From NCBI RefSeq assembly GCF_014298075.1, contig NZ_CP060418.1, forward strand, positions 2,480,001 to 2,544,000: a stretch of 64,000 nt of DNA, written 5' to 3'. The translations under genes and the position numbers were made by a program. This document shows positions 57,730 through 64,000 of the stretch, in pieces. Every line of letters starts with the position of its first letter. Within the stretch, counting starts at the first letter, position 1. The notes beneath the pieces are model-generated. The model saw only the letters and a program-made list of their open reading frames with translations. It did no database searches and was not told where the DNA came from. The stretch is from Enterobacter sp. JUb54. GTDB taxonomy: Bacteria; Pseudomonadota; Gammaproteobacteria; Enterobacterales; Enterobacteriaceae.

Positions 57730-59295
57730 TTATGCTGTTTTGGTGCGAATCAGATAATCAAAGGAGCTCAGGGATGCTTTCGCCCCTTCGCCCGCGGCGA
57801 TAATAATCTGTTTGTACGGCACGGTGGTGCAGTCGCCCGCAGCAAACACGCCTTTGACGTTAGTTTCGCATTTCGCATCGATGATAATTTCACCCATCCG
57901 ATTGCGTTCAATGGTGCCTTCCAGCCAGGTGGTGTTCGGCAACAGTCCGATCTGCACGAAAATCCCCGCCAGCGCCACGTGGTGTTCATCGCCGCTCACC
58001 CGGTCGCGATACTGCAGTCCGGTGACTTTGCTGCCGTCGCCGGTCACTTCCGTGGTCTGCGCATTCAGAATGATATCGACATTTTTCAGGCTGCGGACTT
58101 TATCCTGCAGCACCTGATCCGCTTTCATCTCCGGAGCGAACTCCAGCAGCGTAACGTGCTCAACCAGCCCGGCCAGATCGATGGCCGCTTCAACGCCGGA
58201 GTTACCGCCGCCGATGACCGCCACACGCTTACCTTTAAACAGCGGGCCGTCGCAGTGCGGGCAATAGGTCACCCCTTTGGTACGATACTGGTCTTCACCC
58301 GGCACGTTCATGTTACGCCATTTCGCACCGGTGGCAATGATCACGCTGCGCGCTTGCAGCACTGCGCCCGAGGCGGTTTCAACCTGATGCAGGCCGCCTT
58401 CAACTGCTGCCGGGATCAGTTTTGCCGCGCTCTGAGAGTCAATCACATCGACGTTATAGTCGTTAACGTGGGCTTTTAACGCCCCGGCCAGCTTCTGCCC
58501 TTCCGTTTTCGGTACCGAGATATAGTTTTCGATATCGACGGTATCCAGCACCTGGCCACCGAAACGCTCACCCATCAGACCGGTACGAATACCTTTACGT
58601 GCAGAGTAGACCGCAGCAGCGGCACCTGACGGGCCAGAACCAACAATCAGCACGTCATAGGCATCACGTTTGTTCAGCTCTTCTGCCGCCCGTTTTTCCG
58701 CGCCGGTATCGACCTTCGCAACAATTTCCGCCAGCGTCATACGACCCTGACCAAACTCATTGCCGTTGAGGTACACCGCCGGCACGCCCATGACGTTGCG
58801 ATCGGTTATCTCATTCTGGAAGGTGCCGCCGTCAATCGCGGTATGCTTAATACGCGGGTTCAGCACCGCCATCAGGTTCAGCGCCTGCACCACGTCCGGG
58901 CAGTTGTGGCAGGAGAGCGAGTAGTAGGTTTCGAACTCGAAATCACCGTCCAGCGCGCTAATCTGCTCCAGCAGAGACTGGGTCTCTTTCGAAGGATGAC
59001 CGCCGGTCCACAGCAGCGCCAGCACCAGAGAGGTGAACTCGTGTCCCAGCGGCGAGCCGGCAAAACGCGGTCCCTGAAGCGAGCCAGGATTAGCGATCAG
59101 GAAAGAAGGCTTGCGGACAGGCAAGCTGTTGTCTTCTTTGAAGGTCACTTTTTCCGACAGTTCGGCGATTTCAACCAGCAGTTCCTTGATTTCCGCCGAT
59201 TTGGCGCTGTCATCCAGTGTGGCAATCAGCTCAACCGGCTTAGTCAGTTTCTCAAGGTAGGCCTTAAGCTGGGTTTTCATGTTGGTATCGAGCAT
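57730..59295 (-). CDS. ahpF: Alkyl hydroperoxide reductase subunit F
   Basis: AhpF uses NADH to re-reduce AhpC. The 521-residue flavoprotein has an N-terminal tandem thioredoxin fold with CHNC (about 129-132), FAD and NAD binding motifs ([38 protein letters not shown]) and the redox CPHC (about 345-348). ATG 59295 matches the E. coli start MLDTNMKTQ; eleven upstream codons are not conserved. It lies 242 bases after ahpC, an interval filled with a nested inverted repeat. Confidence 0.97.
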   Translation of the reverse strand: MLDTNMKTQLKAYLEKLTKPVELIATLDDSAKSAEIKELLVEIAELSEKVTFKEDNSLPVRKPSFLIANPGSLQGPRFAGSPLGHEFTSLVLALLWTGGHPSKETQSLLEQISALDGDFEFETYYSLSCHNCPDVVQALNLMAVLNPRIKHTAIDGGTFQNEITDRNVMGVPAVYLNGNEFGQGRMTLAEIVAKVDTGAEKRAAEELNKRDAYDVLIVGSGPSGAAAAVYSARKGIRTGLMGERFGGQVLDTVDIENYISVPKTEGQKLAGALKAHVNDYNVDVIDSQSAAKLIPAAVEGGLHQVETASGAVLQARSVIIATGAKWRNMNVPGEDQYRTKGVTYCPHCDGPLFKGKRVAVIGGGNSGVEAAIDLAGLVEHVTLLEFAPEMKADQVLQDKVRSLKNVDIILNAQTTEVTGDGSKVTGLQYRDRVSGDEHHVALAGIFVQIGLLPNTTWLEGTIERNRMGEIIIDAKCETNVKGVFAAGDCTTVPYKQIIIAAGEGAKASLSSFDYLIRTKTA

Positions 59296-59433
59296 GGTTC
59301 TTCCCTCTCTAAAAACGTCATCATGCAAGCTGCCTTATAAGACAACCTGAATGCGGCTTGCATCATGGTATTTGAAAAAACGGGCACAGCGATGCACCCG
59401 TTGAATAAAACGAATTTCCTTTGAATTTCCCGT

Positions 59434-59524
59434 CAGGGCAAGGCGGCTAGCCTGAGAATCCCCGGAGCTTACTCAAGTAAGTGACCGGGGTGACCAGGTG
59501 ACGCCAACGCCGCCATGGCGTGAA
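59434..59524. repeat. Nested palindromic element between ahpC and ahpF
   Basis: Outer arms around GGCGGC (59442-59447) and GCCGCC (59509-59514) pair imperfectly over about 14 bases. Inside, CCCCGGAGCTTACT and AGTAAGTGACCGGGG (59460-59490) form a second stem. The core resembles a short intergenic palindrome I recall from other Enterobacteriaceae. It is transcribed within the operon. Confidence 0.55.
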
Positions 59525-59537
59525 AGACATGGCAATT

Positions 59538-60101
59538 TTAGATTTTGCCAACCAGGTCCAGAGATGGAGCCAGCGTCGCTTCGCCTTCTTTCCATTTCGC
59601 CGGGCAGACTTCGCCTGGGTGAGAAGCAACGTACTGAGCCGCTTTGATTTTACGCAGCAGGTCAGAAGCGTCACGGCCGATACCTTCAGCGGTAACTTCG
59701 ATGGCCTGGATGATACCCTGCGGGTCAACAACGAAGGTGGCACGGTCAGCCAGGCCTTCATCTTCACGCATGTTTTCGAAGTTACGGGTCAGGGCGCCAG
59801 TCGGGTCACCGATCATCGCATATTTGATTTTTGCGATGGTGTCAGAGCTGCTGTGCCATGCTTTGTGGGTGAAATGGGTGTCGGTAGAAACGGAATACAC
59901 GTCTACGCCCAGTTTCTGCAGTTCTTCGTAATGGTCAGCAACGTCGCCCAGCTCGGTCGGACATACGAAGGTGAAGTCAGCCGGATAGAAGAAGAATACG
60001 CTCCAACGGCCTTCGGTGTCTTTCTCAGTGACTTCGATGAACTCACCGTTTTTGAATGCCTGGTTTTTAAAAGGTTTGATCTTAGTGTTAATCAAGGACA
60101 T
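59538..60101 (-). CDS. ahpC: Alkyl hydroperoxide reductase subunit C (peroxiredoxin)
   Basis: AhpC is a typical two-Cys peroxiredoxin and the main scavenger of endogenous hydrogen peroxide. The 187-residue protein has peroxidatic Cys47 in FVCPTE, the [10 protein letters not shown] loop, and resolving Cys in [11 protein letters not shown], with the terminal DLVGKI typical of sensitive bacterial enzymes. GGAGG lies about eight bases before the ATG. Upstream is an OxyR-like site, and ahpF is downstream. Confidence 0.98.
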   Translation of the reverse strand: MSLINTKIKPFKNQAFKNGEFIEVTEKDTEGRWSVFFFYPADFTFVCPTELGDVADHYEELQKLGVDVYSVSTDTHFTHKAWHSSSDTIAKIKYAMIGDPTGALTRNFENMREDEGLADRATFVVDPQGIIQAIEVTAEGIGRDASDLLRKIKAAQYVASHPGEVCPAKWKEGEATLAPSLDLVGKI

Positions 60102-60161
60102 CTATACTTCCTCCGTGTTTTCGTTGAGGTCTAAGTTAACGAACTTTTCCTGATTCGACCA

Positions 60162-60198
60162 ATGCGTTTGCATTATCAAATCAATAAGCGATATCTAA
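60162..60198 (-). promoter_or_regulatory. OxyR-like site at ahpC
   Basis: Four tetrads at 11-base intervals (ATGC, TTAT, ATAA, CTAA) match the OxyR pattern ATAG/CTAT/ATAG/CTAT at about eleven of sixteen positions. The site lies ~60-100 bases upstream of ahpC, a classic OxyR target. Confidence 0.45.
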
Positions 60199-60447
60199 CA
60201 ACCGCAACAAGACAACTTTGTGAACCTGTCGCGATGAACGCCACTTTTCGCTACTTTTGCATCCCACAGCCCTGAACGTAAAAAGGCCACCTTATTCAGG
60301 CGGCCCCGTTACCTGAAATACCCGCAGGTAGGTTCAGTGCCAGACAAGCTGGCTATGCGTTGCGCTCTACATTAACCTTAATGTAACAGCAGGCCGATTA
60401 CACCATCCGTAGATTCAAAGGGCAATCGGCCCATCAGCAGGTCTTAC

Positions 60448-60462
60448 CTATAACTGTAATAG
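60448..60462 (+). promoter_or_regulatory. OxyR core half-pair at dsbG
   Basis: CTAT-AACTGTA-ATAG is a perfect match to the two inner OxyR tetrads with N7 spacing; the outer tetrads match poorly. It lies 47 bases before dsbG, which is reported as OxyR-regulated in E. coli. Confidence 0.5.
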
Positions 60463-60509
60463 GCTGCACCATGCCTTCACCTTACGCATTGATTTAACAA
60501 GGAATAATT

Positions 60510-61256
60510 ATGTTTAAGCGTCTGCTTTTTCTGAGTTTTTTACCCCTTTTTAGCCAGGCAGAAGATCTTCCGGCACCCGTAAAAGCGATAGAAAAACAGG
60601 GTATCACCATTATCAAACCCTTCGAGGCGCCGGGTGGAGTGAAAGGCTGGCTGGGGAAATACCAGGACATGGGCGTCGCCATCTACCTGACGCCAGACGG
60701 CAAGCATGCTATTTCCGGCTACATGTACGACGAAAACGGCACCAACCTCAGTGAGCAGCTGTTCCAGAAAGAACTCTACACCCCGGCAGGACAGGCCATG
60801 TGGAAGAAAATGGAAGCCGCCAGCTGGTTGCTGGAAGGGAAAAAAGAGGCGCCGGTTATCCTGTATGTCTTTGCCGATCCTTTCTGTCCCTACTGCCTGC
60901 AGTTCTGGCAACAGGCCCGCCCGTGGGTCGAGTCAGGTAAAGTTCAGATCCGTACCCTGTTAGTCGGCGTTATCAAACCAGAAAGCCAGGCGACCGCTGC
61001 CGCGATTCTGGCTACCCCTGACCCGGCAAAAACCTGGCATGACTACGAGCAGTCCGGCGGCAAGGTGAAAATTGATATCCCCGGCAATCTTTCCTCGGAG
61101 AAGATGAAGGTCGTCAGCGATAACCAACAGCTCATGGATCAGCTCGGGGCCAATGCTACGCCGGCGATTTACTACATGAATAAAGATAATATGTTGCAAC
61201 AGGTGGTCGGATTGCCTGAAGCCGATAAATTACCGGCTATCATGGGAGATAAATAG
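60510..61256 (+). CDS. dsbG: Periplasmic thiol:disulfide interchange protein DsbG
   Basis: DsbG is a periplasmic dimer that reduces sulfenylated single Cys residues and has isomerase-like activity. The 248-residue precursor has a signal peptide ending FSQA (about residue 17), an N-terminal dimerisation domain (about 18-80) and a thioredoxin domain with CPYC (Cys126 and Cys129). DsbD would keep it reduced. A strong eleven-pair hairpin without T tail (61279-61307) follows the gene. Confidence 0.96.
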   Translation: MFKRLLFLSFLPLFSQAEDLPAPVKAIEKQGITIIKPFEAPGGVKGWLGKYQDMGVAIYLTPDGKHAISGYMYDENGTNLSEQLFQKELYTPAGQAMWKKMEAASWLLEGKKEAPVILYVFADPFCPYCLQFWQQARPWVESGKVQIRTLLVGVIKPESQATAAAILATPDPAKTWHDYEQSGGKVKIDIPGNLSSEKMKVVSDNQQLMDQLGANATPAIYYMNKDNMLQQVVGLPEADKLPAIMGDK

Positions 61257-61451
61257 TCCACCTTAAATATCATGCCCCGCCAGGCTCTTATGCTAAAAGA
61301 GCCTGGCTAATTAGGCGCGAGTCAGATACATTTGCTATCAGTTATCGCTAGCGCCATGATTAATTCACACAAACAATTATTGAAACCAATAAAATACAAA
61401 TAATAAATAACACTTAACACTTAACACCACGACTGAATATGGATATTAGCC

Positions 61452-62381
61452 ATGGCGAATCTGTATGGCCTTAAAAAATTCGACCTTAACTTATTAATTA
61501 TTTTTGCCTGCGTCTATCGGCATCTGAGCATCAGCCGGGCGGCGGAAACCCTGTTTATTACCCCCTCGGCGGTTAGTCAGTCTTTACAGCGACTGCGTAA
61601 TCAGTTCAATGACCCTCTTTTTATTCGCAGCGGGAAAGGGATTGCGCCCACCGATACTGCCACCAGACTGTATGCCCGGCTTGAAAAAAACCTGTACCAA
61701 CTTGAACAGACGCTCAACCACGCCGGCGATATCGACTTAAGAAAGCGCTTTGTTATCTATAGTCCACAGCTCTTTATTACACCTGAATCATCTCGGCTAA
61801 TCAGAGCTCTGTATCAGTTTCCCACTTTGCAGGTGGAGCACCACGACCTGCAACTAATGGGCGAAACGGTAGAAACGTTACTTTCACAGCGCAAAGCGGA
61901 CCTGATACTGACGTTATCTCCGCATGCAAGTCCGGAGACCCTGTGCCAGCCTTTTCAGGAGATTGAAATGGCGCTCGTGTGCCGTCAGAACCACCCAAGG
62001 GCTGCAGAAATGACCTCCGCGAAGGCGGTTCGCGACGCAAACTTCACAAGCTATATCACCAATGATCCCGGCGTAAAAATATTCCATTCGCAAACAAAAA
62101 AATTATTTCCACCACGCACCATCGCCTTTCGCAGCGACTCGTTGATGGCAATCATCGACATGATCAACCATAGCGATTTGATCGGGTTTATTCCAAAAAC
62201 AGTTTTCGAACATCCACTTTTCAACCTGAATCTGAAAGTGCTGCCTGTAACAGTACCTTCGCTGATGACTTACATCATTTACAGCCGGAACCGGATGAAT
62301 ACGCAGCCCTTCACATCGCTGATAAAAACAAACACAGCAAAAATAAATAAACAACAACTGATAAACCAACCAAATAAATAA
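61452..62381 (+). CDS. ybdO: LysR-family transcriptional regulator YbdO
   Basis: A 309-residue LysR-type regulator. Helix-turn-helix at about residues 27-47 (AAETLFITPSAVSQSLQRLR), then a diverged substrate-binding domain. It corresponds by position and N-terminal sequence to E. coli ybdO between dsbG and ybdN. The gene is more AT-rich than its neighbours and ends in a Lys/Asn/Gln-rich tail (KTNTAKINKQQLINQPNK). The C-terminal domain is much less conserved than the DNA-binding part, so the ligand may differ. Regulation of ybdNM is a guess from position. Confidence 0.85.
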   Translation: MANLYGLKKFDLNLLIIFACVYRHLSISRAAETLFITPSAVSQSLQRLRNQFNDPLFIRSGKGIAPTDTATRLYARLEKNLYQLEQTLNHAGDIDLRKRFVIYSPQLFITPESSRLIRALYQFPTLQVEHHDLQLMGETVETLLSQRKADLILTLSPHASPETLCQPFQEIEMALVCRQNHPRAAEMTSAKAVRDANFTSYITNDPGVKIFHSQTKKLFPPRTIAFRSDSLMAIIDMINHSDLIGFIPKTVFEHPLFNLNLKVLPVTVPSLMTYIIYSRNRMNTQPFTSLIKTNTAKINKQQLINQPNK

Positions 62382-62472
62382 CAGTAAGACAAGAGCCAGT
62401 ATTTTCTGATGAAACAGAACAGTAAGCAAAAAAGTAAATAGAACAGTTAATCGTACTCAAGGAATGATAACC

Positions 62473-63696
62473 GTGACCTTAATAAAACGTCCGTTACCGG
62501 AATCCGTACTGCAAGCCACGCAGCAACGTATTGACTGGATAATGGATAATTTCCAGCGTATCTGCGTCTCTTTTTCTGGTGGTAAAGATTCCACCACGAT
62601 GTTGCACCTGGCCGCACTCCACGCCCGGCAAACCGGGCGTAAAATCAGCGTGCTGTTTATCGACTGGGAGGCGCAGTTCTCCTGCACCATTGCCCACTGC
62701 GAAGCGCTGCGCCTTGAGTATCAGGATGTCATTGAGCAATTTTATTGGGTTGCCCTGCCGTTAACCACCCAGAACTCACTCAGCCAGTTCGCCCCGGAGT
62801 GGCAATGCTGGGAGCCAGGGGCCGACTGGGTGCGGCAGCCGCCGCCGCACGCCATTACCGACCCACGCTTTTTCTCGTTCTACTACCAGGGAATGAGTTT
62901 TGAATCCTTCGTCCGCGAATTCGCCGACTGGTTTTCACACAGTCGACCGGCCATGGTATTGATCGGGATTCGGGCAGATGAATCTCTTAACCGGTTTATG
63001 ACCATTTCCTCGCGGCGCAAGCAGCGTTTCGCCGACGATAAACCCTGGACCACCGCGGCGCCGGGTGGTCACGCCTGGTATGCCTATCCACTGTATGACT
63101 GGAAAACCGCAGATATCTGGACCTGGTTTGCCAAAAGCGGGCTCGCCTATAACCCGCTGTACGATCTGATGTATCAGGCAGGCGTCCCAATTCGCTACAT
63201 GCGCATCTGCGAGCCTTTCGGCCCGGAACAGCGCCAGGGGCTCTGGCTGTATCACGTCCTGGAACCAGCCCGCTGGGCGAGCATGTGTCAGCGGGTAAAT
63301 GGCGTGGGCTGTGGCGGGGTCTACGCCGGTCAGGACAATCAGTTTTATGGGTATCGCAAACTGGATAAGCCGGCGCATCATAGCTGGAAAAGCTACGCCC
63401 TGTTTTTACTCGACAGCATGCCGGAAAAAACCGCCGAACATTACCGCAATAAAATCGCCGTCTACCTGCACTGGTATCAAAAGCAAGGGATGACGGACAT
63501 TCCAGACTTCCAGCAGGCGGATATCGGCAGCAAAGATATCCCCTCGTGGCGGCGCATCTGCAAGGTCCTGCTGAATAACGATTACTGGTGCCGCATGCTC
63601 TCCTTCAGCCCGACAAAATCCAGCCACTACCAGCGTTACCGCGAACGCATCAACCAAAAACGCCAACAATGGGGGATCCTATGCGACAACAAATAA
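62473..63696 (+). CDS. ybdN: PAPS-reductase/IbrA-like protein YbdN
   Basis: A 407-residue PP-loop protein of the adenine nucleotide alpha-hydrolase fold, with SGGKDST at about residues 35-41 and a C-terminal DUF3440-type region. It resembles phosphoadenosine-phosphosulfate reductases but lacks their terminal catalytic Cys signature as far as I can see. Relatives include IbrA, which with ParB-like IbrB activates eib genes in some E. coli. I start at GTG 62473: AAGGA lies nine bases before it but directly abuts ATG 62464. It overlaps the next gene by 16 bases. Biochemical role unknown. Confidence 0.82.
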   Translation: MTLIKRPLPESVLQATQQRIDWIMDNFQRICVSFSGGKDSTTMLHLAALHARQTGRKISVLFIDWEAQFSCTIAHCEALRLEYQDVIEQFYWVALPLTTQNSLSQFAPEWQCWEPGADWVRQPPPHAITDPRFFSFYYQGMSFESFVREFADWFSHSRPAMVLIGIRADESLNRFMTISSRRKQRFADDKPWTTAAPGGHAWYAYPLYDWKTADIWTWFAKSGLAYNPLYDLMYQAGVPIRYMRICEPFGPEQRQGLWLYHVLEPARWASMCQRVNGVGCGGVYAGQDNQFYGYRKLDKPAHHSWKSYALFLLDSMPEKTAEHYRNKIAVYLHWYQKQGMTDIPDFQQADIGSKDIPSWRRICKVLLNNDYWCRMLSFSPTKSSHYQRYRERINQKRQQWGILCDNK

Positions 63697-64000
63697 TGCA
63701 TGACCTTGACCACTACCTGAACACCTTGCCGGAAGCCGATCGCATCGAGGCGCTGAACGCCTTCCGTCAGCTTTTACACCATCACAGCCCGTTCAAATCG
63801 CACCCCGTTGACTGTGTGTTATGGGTAAAACAAGAGAGCATTTCACCTAACGATTACAACCCTAACAACCTGGCGCCGCCGGAAAAGCGCCTGCTGCTGA
63901 CGTCTCTGCAATCGGACGGGTTTACCCAGCCTGTCGTGGTGCTCAGGAAGGATGATACGCGTTACACCATTGTGGATGGATTCCACCGTCATGAACTGGC
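63681..64000 (+). CDS. ybdM: ParB-like/IbrB-like protein YbdM, N-terminal part (runs off window)
   Basis: The first ~106 codons of a gene that continues past the window. ATG 63681 follows GGGGGAT and overlaps the end of ybdN by 16 bases in another frame, indicating coupled translation; a second ATG at 63696 forms TAATG with the ybdN stop. The sequence shows a ParB/sulfiredoxin-type fold: DCVLWVKQESISPNDYNPNN, a segment like ..SDGFTQPVVVLR, and the IVDGFHRHEL box. It is the partner of the PP-loop protein as in ibrAB pairs. Function unknown. Confidence 0.8.
   Translation, partial: MRQQIMHDLDHYLNTLPEADRIEALNAFRQLLHHHSPFKSHPVDCVLWVKQESISPNDYNPNNLAPPEKRLLLTSLQSDGFTQPVVVLRKDDTRYTIVDGFHRHEL

Larger units (their letters stand above)
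60102..60509. other. Divergent ahpC-dsbG control region
   Basis: These 408 bases hold both promoters and no credible ORF. Besides the two OxyR-like motifs there is a TACCTG/CAGGTA hairpin (60310-60330) and a GGCCGATT/AATCGGCC inverted repeat (about 60392-60430). Confidence 0.6.

Noticed and set aside
62464-62472. ATG 62464 as the start of ybdN
   Set aside because: The AAGGA ribosome site directly abuts this ATG with no spacing, whereas GTG 62473 lies nine bases away and gives a length close to the family.

Overview
The window is a stretch of enterobacterial chromosome. Protein sequences, gene order and the seven-gene tRNA cluster follow the E. coli nag-asnB-leuS-mrd-lip-ahp region closely. 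Several differences point to Klebsiella or a close relative such as Raoultella: GC-rich codon use, no speF-potE beside kdpE, no rihA-hscC block beside gltL, no cit cluster between dcuC and rna, and an extra DUF1345 membrane gene between chiP and glnS. I cannot settle the species from sequence alone. I see no insertion sequence, prophage or CRISPR array; this is mostly conserved core genome. Functional calls rest on recognising families and remembered E. coli homologues, since no search could be run.

Layout. 1-4440: end of the potassium pump operon (kdpB 3' end, kdpC) and its two-component system kdpDE. 4530-6751: pgm and seqA, facing kdpE. 6935-9560: ybfF, ybfE, fldA and fur, the last preceded by two tiny overlapping upstream ORFs. 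9634-12554: chitoporin genes chiPQ and the DUF1345 gene. 12684-20965: glnS, then the N-acetylglucosamine regulon (nagE divergent from nagBACD). 21245-23929: asnB and the tRNA cluster Met-Leu-Gln-Gln-Met-Gln-Gln. 24030-31143: ubiF, then miaB and ybeZ-ybeY-ybeX-lnt. 31531-34775: the glutamate/aspartate ABC transporter gltIJKL with the SroC small RNA. 34830-48755: ybeL, then leuS-lptE-holA-nadD-cobC, rsfS-rlmH-mrdA-mrdB-rlpA, dacA, ybeD and lipB. 48899-53096: ybeF, lipA, tatE, ybeM, crcB and cspE. 53291-57643: pagP, dcuC, rna, rnk and uspG. 57730-61256: ahpF, ahpC and dsbG. 61452-64000: the LysR gene ybdO, a PAPS-reductase-like gene (ybdN) and the start of a ParB-like gene (ybdM).

How genes work together. 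NagC, encoded here, plausibly controls both the nagE/nagBACD promoters and chiPQ, so chitin-sugar entry, phosphorylation and catabolism sit under one repressor. The ChiX small RNA also appears to target the chiP leader. leuS to rlpA joins aminoacylation, LPS export, replication, NAD synthesis, ribosome silencing and maturation, and the rod-shape machinery (PBP2/RodA). AhpCF and DsbG form a redox cluster with OxyR-like sites at both promoters.

The observations most worth checking are the split fur upstream ORF, the uncharacterised ybdO-ybdN-ybdM group, and the gltI control region, where a near-perfect sigma-54 promoter is followed, not preceded, by NtrC-like sites.
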